Assembly (NCBI GenBank): GCA_045613685.1
Contig: JAZLBL010000048.1
Span: forward strand, 46,222 to 110,221
From: Fimenecus sp045613685
Lineage (GTDB): Bacteria; Bacillota; Clostridia; Oscillospirales; Acutalibacteraceae
DNA length: 64,000 nt
Reading direction: 5' to 3'
The notes under the pieces were generated by a model that saw only the letters and a program-made list of their open reading frames with translations, made no database searches and was not told the origin of the DNA. Numbering within the stretch: position 1 is the stretch's first letter; every line of letters begins with the position of its first letter. A program made the translations under genes and the position numbers. Shown one piece after another: positions 32,660 through 41,521 of the stretch.

Positions 32660-34300
32660 ATGAACTTTAAAGAAAAGTTTGATTATTGGTGCAGTTTCGA
32701 CGAAGAAACAAAAAAAGAGCTTCTCGAAATAACCGACGAAAAAGAAATTGAAGACAGATTTTATAAAGATTTAGAATTCGGCACGGGTGGACTTCGTGGC
32801 ATTATGGGTGCAGGTCCTAACCGAATGAATAGATATACAATCGCAAAAGCAACAAAGGGTTATGCGGATTATCTCAAAAGTCGTTTTGATGGCGAAATAA
32901 GCGTTGCAATAGCTTTCGACTCAAGAAACAATTCACAATATTTCTCACAAGTTGCAGCAGGGGTGCTTGCAGCAAATGGAATAAAAGTTTACATATATGA
33001 CAGCCTTATGCCAACACCTGTTTTGTCTTTTACTGCAAAGCATTTAGGTTGCAATGGTGGTATTGTGCTCACTGCAAGTCATAACCCAAAAGAATATAAC
33101 GGCTATAAAATCTATGACGAAAAAGGTTGTCAGTTAGTGCCACAGTTTGCGAGTCAGGTAATAGATTTTGTAAACACAATCACAGATTTGAAATCAGTTG
33201 AAGTTATGGATTTTGACACAGGTGTTGAAAGTGGCAAAATCATTGTAATTGGTGAAGAAATTCTTGACGAATTCCTTAATGAAGTAAAAAAACAATCAAT
33301 ATACAGCGAAAAATCAGACCTTAAAATTGTCTATACAGCTCTTCACGGCACAGGTAATATCCCTGTTAGAAAAGCGCTCACTGGAATGAATGTTTCAATC
33401 GTAAAATCACAAGAATTGCCTGATGGTAATTTCAGCACGGTCCGTTCACCAAACCCAGAAGAAAAAGATGCATTGACCATTGCTATCGAACAAGCAAAGT
33501 TAGAAAATGCAGATTTGGTTTTGGGCACTGACCCTGACTGTGACCGTGTAGGCACTGCAGTTTTACATAATGGTGAATATGTTCTCATAACAGGTAATCA
33601 AATTGGTGCATTGCTCGTTGACTTTGTTCTTTCAAATAGAAAAGACACATTAAACGAAAAATCAACTCTTGTAAAGACTATTGTTACAAGTGAAGTTGGT
33701 GCAGATATTGCAAGAAGTTATGGACTTCAAATCGTTGACACTCTCACAGGCTTTAAATATATCGGCGACCAGATAGGTAGATACGAAATAAACAAAGATA
33801 AAGAATTTGTTATCGGTTATGAAGAATCTTATGGTTATCTTGTTGGTACCCACGCTCGTGATAAGGATGCAGTTGTTTCTTCAATGCTTATCTGTCAGAT
33901 GGCAGCATATCACAAAAACAATGGCAGAACACTCATTGATGCTCTTAATGAAATCTATGCAAAATATGGTTTCTATCTTGATGCACTTGATACCTTTGTA
34001 CTTAAAGGTAAAGATGGCGCAGAAAAAATCCAAAGCATAATGACCGATATGCGTGAAAATGGTGAATCACTCTTTGATAACATTAAAAATGCCCTTGACT
34101 ATTCAAAGGGTATCGACGATTTACCAAAAGAAAATGTGCTTAAATACACATTCACAGATGGTAGTTGGATTGCAATCCGTCCATCAGGCACAGAGCCAAA
34201 ACTTAAAGTTTATTATTCAATTTGTGGTGAAACAAAGACTATTGCAACAGAGAAATTAGATAATATCCGTGCAATTTTAAAAGATGTAATTGAGGGTTAA
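32660..34300 (+). CDS. Alpha-D-phosphohexomutase (phosphoglucomutase/phosphomannomutase)
   Basis: 546 residues. Active serine loop TASHNPKEYNGYK, metal loop GTDPDCDRVG, sugar-binding GYEESYGYLVG and phosphate-binding RPSGTEPK all occur in order. It interconverts hexose 1- and 6-phosphates. The N-terminal GTGGLRG motif fits the PgcA/PgmB2-like group. Probably cotranscribed with the next two genes (gaps of 2 and 15 bases); the mannosidase two genes on suggests mannose or glucan breakdown use (inference). Confidence 0.93.
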   Translation: MNFKEKFDYWCSFDEETKKELLEITDEKEIEDRFYKDLEFGTGGLRGIMGAGPNRMNRYTIAKATKGYADYLKSRFDGEISVAIAFDSRNNSQYFSQVAAGVLAANGIKVYIYDSLMPTPVLSFTAKHLGCNGGIVLTASHNPKEYNGYKIYDEKGCQLVPQFASQVIDFVNTITDLKSVEVMDFDTGVESGKIIVIGEEILDEFLNEVKKQSIYSEKSDLKIVYTALHGTGNIPVRKALTGMNVSIVKSQELPDGNFSTVRSPNPEEKDALTIAIEQAKLENADLVLGTDPDCDRVGTAVLHNGEYVLITGNQIGALLVDFVLSNRKDTLNEKSTLVKTIVTSEVGADIARSYGLQIVDTLTGFKYIGDQIGRYEINKDKEFVIGYEESYGYLVGTHARDKDAVVSSMLICQMAAYHKNNGRTLIDALNEIYAKYGFYLDALDTFVLKGKDGAEKIQSIMTDMRENGESLFDNIKNALDYSKGIDDLPKENVLKYTFTDGSWIAIRPSGTEPKLKVYYSICGETKTIATEKLDNIRAILKDVIEG

Positions 34301-34302
34301 TT

Positions 34303-34539
34303 ATGGAAAGATATATAAATCTTATTATCAAACCTAAACTTCAAGGTGATGGTGGCGAAATCGACTTTGTGTCTTATGAAGACGGAATTCTCACCGTGCT
34401 TTTGCAGGGCGAATGTTCAAAATGCTTAATCGTTGACCGTTGTCTTTCATGGATTGAAAGCGAAGTTATGCGTGATATGGGCGAAAGTGTAAAAGTTGTG
34501 GCGCAGAAGAAAAAGCCTTTCTTCTGGGACAAAGATTAA
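34303..34539 (+). CDS. NifU-like iron-sulfur scaffold domain protein
   Basis: 78 residues. The first half matches the C-terminal NifU/NfuA domain: KLQGDGGEIDFVSYEDGILTV then GECSKC, with the CxxC pair that binds a cluster. The tail (CLSWIESEVMRDMGESVKVV) also fits. It is short but complete. Its position between a mutase and a mannosidase gives no clue to a client protein. Confidence 0.75.
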   Translation: MERYINLIIKPKLQGDGGEIDFVSYEDGILTVLLQGECSKCLIVDRCLSWIESEVMRDMGESVKVVAQKKKPFFWDKD

Positions 34540-34554
34540 AGGGGGACGCATAAA

Positions 34555-37488
34555 ATGGCACATATTAAAGTAGTTAGAAGAAGTATGCGTCCTGAAGAAT
34601 GGACAGATTTACGCTTCGGTTGGCTCAAAAGATACATATATGAAGAAAAGTTTGAAATAGAAAACATCAAAGTCCGTGATGCTCGTCAAGTGGCTGAGTT
34701 GCAATATGATTATTACCCTGAGGGTTGGCGTAATCTTCATAAAGGGGATATGTATTTCACTCCGGACGGCACTGCATTTTTTGATGCAGATGTAGTAATC
34801 CCTGAAAAACTTCGTGGTAAAGAGCTTTGGTTTTCACTTAAAACTGCCGCTGAAATTATTGTTAAAGTTAATGGCAAATATGTTGGTGGTGTTGACCCTA
34901 ACCGCGATAGAATCCTTTTGACACCTTATATTGATTCTGATTACCTTCATTTTGAAATGGAAGGTTATAATCGCTCAAAGCCAGATGATGAGAGAAACCC
35001 CGAATCATTGTCAGTTCGTGGTTGTCGTCAGATTTTTGAAGGTGCATATTTAGTAACTATTAACCATACTGTTCTTGATTTGGTTTATGACCTTGAACTT
35101 CTTTTAGATATTGCAAAGAGTGACCTTTTCAATGAAGATTATCGAGCATTTTTAAACCGAGAAATCAACAATGCACTTAATCTTATTGATTTCGATGACC
35201 TTAAAAATGAAGATGTTGCAAGTGCAAAGAAATATGTTGATGATGCAATTTATGCAAATGACGATTATAAAGGCAATGGTGATGTGGCGCTCATTGCACA
35301 CTCACACCTTGATATTGCATATTATTGGCGTCGCATTCATTCAGTACAAAAAAATCTTCGCACAATTCTCATTCAACTTCGTTTGATGGATAGATATCCT
35401 GATTTCAAATACACTCATACACAGGCATATACTTATGAATTGCTTGAAAAGTATTATCCTGATGTGTTTGAAGAATTGAAAGAGAAAATAGCAAGGGGAC
35501 AATTTGAGCCGGTCGGTGCTATGTATGTTGAGCCTGACTGTAATATTCCAAACGCTGAGAGCCTTATCCGTCAATGTATGTATGGTCAGCACTATTTCCG
35601 TGAAAAATTCGGCAAGACCATCAACAACTGTTGGTTACCTGATGTATTCGGCAACTCTTGGATTTTGCCACAAATTCTTAAAAAGAGTGGCGTTGACTAT
35701 TTTGTATCAAACAAAATGTCAACATGGAATGACACAAATAGATTCCCACATAACAACTTTATCTGGAAAGGTATTGACGGCAGCGAAGTTTGTGCTTGCG
35801 TGCCACCAACTCACTTTATAACTTGGAATATGCCTTCACAGATTCAAGAAAACTGGGAAGCATATCAGGATAAAAACCTTGGTGGACAAACTATGTCTAT
35901 GTTTGGTTATGGCGACGGTGGTAGTGGTTGCACAGAAGAAATGATTGAAGTTATGCATCGTTTCAATAAACTTTCAATTATGCCAAAAACTGAGCATATA
36001 AGTGGTGCAGAATTTTTAGAGAAGAATCTCAAAGATAACGAAAATCTCGCAAAATGGGATGGCGAATTATATCTAGAAATGCATCGTGGCACATTCACCA
36101 CAAAATCAAAGATGAAGAGATATAACCGCAAGCTCGAATTCAAACTTCGTGAAGCAGAAATGATTTCAACACTCCGCCATTTAAGGGGTGCGGCTTATCC
36201 ATATGAAGAGTTACGAGAAATTTATAAAAAATTCCTTGTGAATCAATTCCACGATATTTTACCGGGTAGCCACATCACACCGGTTTATCGTGATGCAATG
36301 GATGATTATGAAGATATTGAAACTCGTCTTGATAAAATTATTGGCACAGGTGAAAAATACTTTAACTCTCTTAATTTTCCAAGAACACATCTCACATTCA
36401 TTGAAGACGAAAACGGCAAGAGTATTCGTTTCGGCAAGCAGGGTAATTGGGTGATTCCAAATCTTCAAGCACTTTCTTGTGGGGATATTCCTTGGCGTAC
36501 TTATGCAGGTGAATGGCTTGAAATCGGCAAAAAGATTATTACACCATTCTATGAAATCGAGTTTAACTATGACGGTAGCATAAAGAGTCTTTATGATAAA
36601 GAGCTGGACCGTGAATGGGTAAATGGTGAGTTCAACAAACTCAAGCTTTATAAAGATAATCCTGGTGTTTATGACGCTTGGGATATTCTTCCTAACTATA
36701 AAGACCGTGAAGTAGAAGTGAAAATTATTTCACCACTTAAAATAATTGAAAGAAATTCAGAAGTTGCATCTTTTGAGTGTATTCTCGGCACAGAAAAAAG
36801 CACTTGGAAACGCATTATCCGAGTTTTCCGTCAGTCACGTGGCATTGAAGTTGAAAATATCGTTGACTGGAATGAAAAACACGTGCTTGCAAAAGCACAG
36901 TTTGATTGCAACGTGCTCACAAGAAAAGCAATTTGTGATACAAGTGCAGGTTTCGTAGAGCGTGAAACTCACAGAAATACAACCTGGCAACAGGCTCGTT
37001 TTGAAGTTTGTCATCACAAATGGGTTGATATGGCAGAAACCGATGGTGGTATCGCTCTTATCAACGACTCAAAATATGGTGTGGGGCTTTTAGAAAACTC
37101 AATGAGTTTAAGTCTTCTTCGTGCAACAATTCGCCCTGATGTTACAAGCGATTTGGGACATCACGAGTTTAGTTATATGATTTATCCACATGGTGACGAT
37201 TTCGTGAAGGCAGAAATCAATAATATTGCTTATGAATACAACATCCCACTCACAAAAGCAGATTTGACTTGTGAAAATTCATTTGGTGAACTTTATATGC
37301 AAGCAATGAAGATGAGTGAAAACGGCAAGATGATTGTTATAAGACTTTCAGAGCAGAATGGTCGTCGTGGCAAAATTGAGCTTGGTGGCAAGGTTAAACT
37401 TCTCAACTTCCTTGAAGATGTTGTTGATGAAGTAGATACTGTTGAATACAAGCCATTTGAAATTGTGACTATAGGAATAGAAACATAA
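34555..37488 (+). CDS. Alpha-mannosidase, glycoside hydrolase family 38
   Basis: 977 residues, cytoplasmic (no signal peptide). The catalytic domain starts with HSHLDIAYYWR (zinc His and Asp), has the nucleophile Asp in WLPDVFGNSW, and a C-terminal beta domain with GH38-type segments (RGTFTTKSKMKRYNRK, FHDILPGSHI). GGGGG precedes ATG 34555. It probably trims mannosides taken up by the cell and works with the phosphohexomutase upstream. A hairpin starting 8 bases after the stop also covers the ribosome site of the next gene. Confidence 0.93.
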   Translation: MAHIKVVRRSMRPEEWTDLRFGWLKRYIYEEKFEIENIKVRDARQVAELQYDYYPEGWRNLHKGDMYFTPDGTAFFDADVVIPEKLRGKELWFSLKTAAEIIVKVNGKYVGGVDPNRDRILLTPYIDSDYLHFEMEGYNRSKPDDERNPESLSVRGCRQIFEGAYLVTINHTVLDLVYDLELLLDIAKSDLFNEDYRAFLNREINNALNLIDFDDLKNEDVASAKKYVDDAIYANDDYKGNGDVALIAHSHLDIAYYWRRIHSVQKNLRTILIQLRLMDRYPDFKYTHTQAYTYELLEKYYPDVFEELKEKIARGQFEPVGAMYVEPDCNIPNAESLIRQCMYGQHYFREKFGKTINNCWLPDVFGNSWILPQILKKSGVDYFVSNKMSTWNDTNRFPHNNFIWKGIDGSEVCACVPPTHFITWNMPSQIQENWEAYQDKNLGGQTMSMFGYGDGGSGCTEEMIEVMHRFNKLSIMPKTEHISGAEFLEKNLKDNENLAKWDGELYLEMHRGTFTTKSKMKRYNRKLEFKLREAEMISTLRHLRGAAYPYEELREIYKKFLVNQFHDILPGSHITPVYRDAMDDYEDIETRLDKIIGTGEKYFNSLNFPRTHLTFIEDENGKSIRFGKQGNWVIPNLQALSCGDIPWRTYAGEWLEIGKKIITPFYEIEFNYDGSIKSLYDKELDREWVNGEFNKLKLYKDNPGVYDAWDILPNYKDREVEVKIISPLKIIERNSEVASFECILGTEKSTWKRIIRVFRQSRGIEVENIVDWNEKHVLAKAQFDCNVLTRKAICDTSAGFVERETHRNTTWQQARFEVCHHKWVDMAETDGGIALINDSKYGVGLLENSMSLSLLRATIRPDVTSDLGHHEFSYMIYPHGDDFVKAEINNIAYEYNIPLTKADLTCENSFGELYMQAMKMSENGKMIVIRLSEQNGRRGKIELGGKVKLLNFLEDVVDEVDTVEYKPFEIVTIGIET

Positions 37489-37496
37489 ATTTAAAA

Positions 37497-37544
37497 CACC
37501 CGTTTATCTTCCAATATTTTGGTAAAGATATAACGGGTGATTTT
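37497..37544 (+). promoter_or_regulatory. Hairpin overlapping the next gene's ribosome binding site; terminator-like
   Basis: Arms 37497-37510 (CACCCGTTTATCTT) and 37525-37539 (AAGATATAACGGGTG) pair over 14 bp with one bulge and are followed by ATTTTT. The 3' arm contains GGGTG, the Shine-Dalgarno site of the flavoprotein starting at 37546. One structure could therefore both end the mannosidase transcript and hide the next start. Confidence 0.65.
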
Positions 37545-37545
37545 T

Positions 37546-38841
37546 ATGTTATCATTATGGTCTGCAACATCTGATATTCCATCATTTGACATATTGCAAG
37601 GGGATGCAAAAACTGATGTTTTAATAATTGGTGGTGGACTTGCCGGAATTCTCTGTGCTTATGAATTGAAAAGCAGGGGAATAGACTGTATTTTGGTGGA
37701 AGCTGCTCAAATTTGTAGTGGAATTACCAAAAACACCACTGCAAAAATAACATCACAACACGGATTCATCTATGATAAGATTACTAAAAAATTCGGTGTT
37801 GAGAATGCACAGAAATATCTTCAAGCTAACGAAAATGCAGTGAAAAAATATGCAAAACTTTGCAAAGATATTGAGTGTGATTTCCTAGAAAAAGATAATA
37901 TCGTCTATTGTGTTGATAACTACAAAAAAGTTGAAAAAGAGTTAATCGCATTGCAAAATATCGGCTATAAAACCCAAATCGAATATAAATTACCCGTGCC
38001 AATAGGCATAGCGGGTGCAATCCGTTTTAAAAATCAGGCGCAGTTTAATCCACTTAAATTTGTTTCACATATCGTCAAAGACTTGAATATTTATGAAAAC
38101 ACAAAAGTTATTGAAATTCGTGATAACGTTGCAATTACCAATAGGGGAAATATAAAAGCAGAGAATTTTATTGTTGCAACTCATTTTCCGTTTATGAATA
38201 AATATGGTGCATATTTTATGAAAATGTATCAACACAGGTCCTATGTAATCGCAATCGACCGAAACAATAACCTTGATGGAATGTATGTTGACGAAGCAAA
38301 AAAAGGAATGTCTTTTCGCAATGCAGAGGATTTGCTGTTGATTGGTGGTGGTGACCACCGCACAGGCAAACAGGGTGGTAGTTACAATGAATTGCGTCGT
38401 TTCGCAAAAACTTATTATCCAGAAAATCGCGAGAAATATCACTGGGCGACGCAGGATTGTATGACTCTTGACAGTGTTGCTTATATCGGTGAATATTCGA
38501 AAAATACACCTAATATTTATGTTGCGACTGGGTTTAATAAATGGGGAATGACTACATCAATGGTGGCGTCAGAAATTTTAAGCGATTTAATCAGCGGAAA
38601 GAAAAACGATTATGCCGACCTTTTCTCGCCACAGAGAAGTATATTGACGCCACAGTTGCCACTTAATATCGGTGAATCAGTGTTGGGTCTTATTGCACCG
38701 TCAACTAAGCGTTGTCCACACTTGGGTTGTGCTCTTAAATGGAATAGTGCCGAGCGCACTTGGGATTGTCCTTGTCACGGGTCAAGATTTAGTGAAAAAG
38801 GTGAACTAATCGATAACCCTGCAACAGATGATTTGAAATAG
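37546..38841 (+). CDS. FAD-dependent oxidoreductase with C-terminal Rieske domain
   Basis: 431 residues. N-terminal DAO-type FAD domain (VLIIGGGLAGILCAYELKSRG and CSGITKNTTAKITSQHG) and a C-terminal Rieske [2Fe-2S] site CPHLGC...CPCHGSRF (ligands Cys-His and Cys-His). This matches the family near YhfW in Bacillus. Electron donor and substrate are unknown. ATG 37546 lies just past GGGTG of the hairpin above. Confidence 0.88.
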   Translation: MLSLWSATSDIPSFDILQGDAKTDVLIIGGGLAGILCAYELKSRGIDCILVEAAQICSGITKNTTAKITSQHGFIYDKITKKFGVENAQKYLQANENAVKKYAKLCKDIECDFLEKDNIVYCVDNYKKVEKELIALQNIGYKTQIEYKLPVPIGIAGAIRFKNQAQFNPLKFVSHIVKDLNIYENTKVIEIRDNVAITNRGNIKAENFIVATHFPFMNKYGAYFMKMYQHRSYVIAIDRNNNLDGMYVDEAKKGMSFRNAEDLLLIGGGDHRTGKQGGSYNELRRFAKTYYPENREKYHWATQDCMTLDSVAYIGEYSKNTPNIYVATGFNKWGMTTSMVASEILSDLISGKKNDYADLFSPQRSILTPQLPLNIGESVLGLIAPSTKRCPHLGCALKWNSAERTWDCPCHGSRFSEKGELIDNPATDDLK

Positions 38842-38847
38842 CAAACA

Positions 38848-38876
38848 AAAAAGTCGGTATTTCTACCGACTTTAAT
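38848..38876. terminator. Bidirectional terminator
   Basis: Arms AAAGTCGGTA (38850-38859) and TACCGACTTT (38864-38873), with A/T runs on both sides, between convergent genes. Confidence 0.85.
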
Positions 38877-39536
38877 TTATTTTACCAATAATGGAATAAC
38901 ATTTTCTGCAATAATCTCATAGGCTTTTGCGTTAATATGAAGTCCATCAAAAGTGAAGTCTTTATTTAATTCTCCGTGCTCGTCACTTAACTTGTCGCAA
39001 AGGTCAAGCCATACACAATTATGTTTCTTACAGATTTTGATAAATTCATTATTCATTTCCTTGATTTGCTTATTACTGCGTTTATCACTTCTGAATCGCA
39101 TAGATTCATTTATAGGATAAACAGCTTCAACAATAAAATTAACATCAGGACAAATCTTCTTGCTATCAGTAATAATTTTTTCAAGGTTTTGCATTGAAAC
39201 TGAAAGTGGAACACCACGACTGATATCGTTTGTACCAATAAGAAGAACAATGTTTTTAGGCTCAATAGAGAGCACATTATCATTAAGTCTTTCTAAAAGT
39301 CGGTCACTCGTGTCCCCACTAATACCGCGGTTATAAACTGCTTGGCCACTTGATTTGCAGAAGTCATAAAACAGCTCATAATAGTTAAAGAAATCAGTAA
39401 TTGAGTCACCTAAAAGCACAGTTTGATTTTTCAATGCATATTTTTGATTCAATAGCGTATAATTGCTTTTTTTGGTAGCCATTTCGCGATTATACATAGT
39501 TCGAATTGAGAAGTCTTTTTTCTTTTTGAACAACAT
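38877..39536 (-). CDS. SGNH/GDSL hydrolase
   Basis: 219 residues, with block I GDSITDF, block II RGISGDT, block III LIGTNDIS and block V DGLHIN, so the Ser, Gly, Asn and Asp-His set is complete. There is no signal peptide (MLFKKKKDFSIRT), so an intracellular esterase or lipase of unknown substrate. ATG 39536 with AAGGTG upstream. It lies 23 bases behind the alpha/beta hydrolase and is probably cotranscribed with it. Confidence 0.88.
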   Translation of the reverse strand: MLFKKKKDFSIRTMYNREMATKKSNYTLLNQKYALKNQTVLLGDSITDFFNYYELFYDFCKSSGQAVYNRGISGDTSDRLLERLNDNVLSIEPKNIVLLIGTNDISRGVPLSVSMQNLEKIITDSKKICPDVNFIVEAVYPINESMRFRSDKRSNKQIKEMNNEFIKICKKHNCVWLDLCDKLSDEHGELNKDFTFDGLHINAKAYEIIAENVIPLLVK

Positions 39537-39559
39537 AAAAACACCTTGATTTTGCTGGT

Positions 39560-40600
39560 TTATTCTGCGAGAAAATCTCTTTTCATAACACATTCTTCAA
39601 AGAATGAATTTGCAGTATCCATAACTGTCAAATCTTCTTTTGTAATGAGAGCGTAGTCAATTGACTGATAAATTTCATAGGCTTCCTGACTGTTTTCAGG
39701 TAATGAGCCAACTCTTGCAAAAATATCGTTGAGATATTGCTCGGCATCTTTTGCAAGATAAACATTGTGATATTTGCTTTCATAAAGAACGGTTCTTGCG
39801 TTCTTATTTTCTGCAATTCTGTTTTTAAGACCAACAGGACTATTCTGCACATTAACTGTCATATCGTTACCACCGTGCATAACAAGTGTTGGAATTTGAT
39901 TGCTAGAAATTGTTTCGCAAGAACGAAGAATACCAGCTTTACCGAATTTTAAAAGATTTACAAAATCAATAAAAGGCGACATAAATCTTATATCAGCTTT
40001 TGCTTTCATTTTAACCATATCAGAAAGCAATCTGTTAAGAGAATTAAATGGTGAGAATGCAACAATACCTTTGATTTCAACATCAGGGGATAAAGCAGAT
40101 ACATTACATACACTATATCCACCCCAAGAGTGGCCTAAAAGTAATAATGGCAACTCTTTAAGGTCTTCGCGGGTAGATACATATTTGATTGCGTGTTGCA
40201 AGTCAATAACACCTTGTGCAAATCCTTTAAGTTTTTTTCCTTCTGATTCACAAGTACCTGTATTGTCATAGGCTAAAACAAGATAACCTTTTTGTGCGAA
40301 ATAGTTGATTTCGGTGGTATAAGCCAAATGCCCTGCACCCATTCCGTGTGCAAAAACAATGAGTGCCTTATATTTATCAACCTTTGCGCTACTATAAAGA
40401 AATCCGTTAAGTGTTTGCCCACCATCAGATTTAAAACTGATTGGATGAGCGTTGAGATTATCAAAGTTTTTTGCTTTTAAATATTTAAGGTTTTCGTTAC
40501 CCTCACATCTTTTATTAAGCCCTGCTGCATCAAGCATTTTTGAGGCTAAAATAATGAGAATTGCAATAACTGCGAGTATTCCCAACAAAATGTAAAGCAT
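39560..40600 (-). CDS. Alpha/beta hydrolase with N-terminal membrane helix
   Basis: 346 residues. N-terminal helix MLYILLGILAVIAILIILAS is a likely signal anchor. The fold shows VFAHGMGAG (oxyanion loop), GHSWGGYS (nucleophilic Ser) and late HGGNDMTV (acid region) and YHNVYL (His). Substrate unknown; may act on lipids or cell-surface esters. AGGGAGGG precedes the start. Divergent from the XRE regulator. Confidence 0.85.
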   Translation of the reverse strand: MLYILLGILAVIAILIILASKMLDAAGLNKRCEGNENLKYLKAKNFDNLNAHPISFKSDGGQTLNGFLYSSAKVDKYKALIVFAHGMGAGHLAYTTEINYFAQKGYLVLAYDNTGTCESEGKKLKGFAQGVIDLQHAIKYVSTREDLKELPLLLLGHSWGGYSVCNVSALSPDVEIKGIVAFSPFNSLNRLLSDMVKMKAKADIRFMSPFIDFVNLLKFGKAGILRSCETISSNQIPTLVMHGGNDMTVNVQNSPVGLKNRIAENKNARTVLYESKYHNVYLAKDAEQYLNDIFARVGSLPENSQEAYEIYQSIDYALITKEDLTVMDTANSFFEECVMKRDFLAE

Positions 40601-40671
40601 AATATCCCTCCCTATAATTTAAATTATTTTATCATATTTTGTCGAATTTGTAAATATTCAGCTCAAACCGT

Positions 40672-40710
40672 CACATTTGTGTTGTTTTTGCGACAAATGT
40701 GTGATAAAAT
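40672..40710 (+). promoter_or_regulatory. Promoter with 9-bp inverted repeat before the XRE regulator
   Basis: TTGTTT (40682-40687), 17-base spacer, TAAAAT (40705-40710). CACATTTGT (40672-40680) and ACAAATGTG (40693-40701) form a perfect 9-bp dyad around the -35 box; a likely autoregulatory operator in the divergent region. Confidence 0.65.
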
Positions 40711-40750
40711 AAACAAAACATATTCGCCATTTATAGTAGAGGTGTCAAAA

Positions 40751-41119
40751 ATGAAACTCAGACAACTTAAAATTATCAGAAATCAAAATAAACTTACACA
40801 GCAACAGGTTGCAGATGTGTTGGGCATAAGTCGTTCTGCTTATTGTGGCTATGAAACCGGCAGACGCTCGCCTGATATTGATACTTTGGTAAAACTCAGT
40901 GATTTTTATGGTATTTCAGTTGATAAGTTTGTTGGTAAGATTCTCACAAAATATGTTTATGATGATGAGTTTGTTGATTCTCAACCTGAGGCTTGTTATT
41001 TGGCGCAACTTTCAAAAGAGGAAACCGATTTGATTATAAACTTAAGACTTTCAAATGATGAGACAAAAAAAGAAATTTTCAACTTGGCAAGAGCAAAGAC
41101 CAATAGAAAGTCTATATAA
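40751..41119 (+). CDS. XRE-family helix-turn-helix regulator
   Basis: 122 residues. The HTH (residues about 5-60: LKIIRNQNKLTQQQVADVLGISRSAYCGYETGRRSPDIDTLVKLSDFYGIS) is typical of Cro/C1 type proteins; the C-terminal 60 residues are helical and unclassified. ATG 40751 with GAGGTG upstream. It may bind the 9-bp dyad at 40672-40701 and so control itself and the divergent hydrolases (inference). Confidence 0.9.
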   Translation: MKLRQLKIIRNQNKLTQQQVADVLGISRSAYCGYETGRRSPDIDTLVKLSDFYGISVDKFVGKILTKYVYDDEFVDSQPEACYLAQLSKEETDLIINLRLSNDETKKEIFNLARAKTNRKSI

Positions 41120-41131
41120 GGAAGATTTAAT

Positions 41132-41518
41132 ATGAAATATAATTTTGAAAATATGACGTCTTCTCTTGAAGATTATCTTGAAGCCGTTTTTGTGCTGTCA
41201 ACAAAGATTGAAAATGTGCGTGTAACAGATATTGCCGAGCATTTGGGCGTTTCAAAGCCAAGTGTAAACAGAGCAGTTAATACTCTTACTCAAAATGGTT
41301 TTTTAGAGCACGAAACTTATGGTAGCATAAAAATTACACCAATGGGTGAAAGTTATGCTGCAAATGTGCTTCGCCGTCACAAACTTATCAAACAGTTTTT
41401 AGTTGATACCTTAGGCGTTGACGAAGAAAATGCAGAAAACGATGCTTGTAAAATGGAACATGTTATGAGTAGCGTGACAATCGATAAACTTTATGAGTAT
41501 CTTGAAAGGCAGGGGTAA
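41132..41518 (+). CDS. DtxR/MntR-family metal-dependent regulator
   Basis: 128 residues: N-terminal winged helix (EDYLEAVFVLSTKIENVRVTDIAEHLGVSKPSVNRAVNTL) and metal/dimerisation domain (HKLIKQFLVDTLGVDEENAENDACKMEHVMS) with the Cys/His/Glu ligands seen in MntR-like proteins. No SH3/FeoA domain, as in MntR. It follows the XRE gene by 12 bases and precedes a flavoprotein by 3 bases; the metal transporter it would control is not in this operon. Confidence 0.88.
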   Translation: MKYNFENMTSSLEDYLEAVFVLSTKIENVRVTDIAEHLGVSKPSVNRAVNTLTQNGFLEHETYGSIKITPMGESYAANVLRRHKLIKQFLVDTLGVDEENAENDACKMEHVMSSVTIDKLYEYLERQG

Positions 41519-41521
41519 GCC

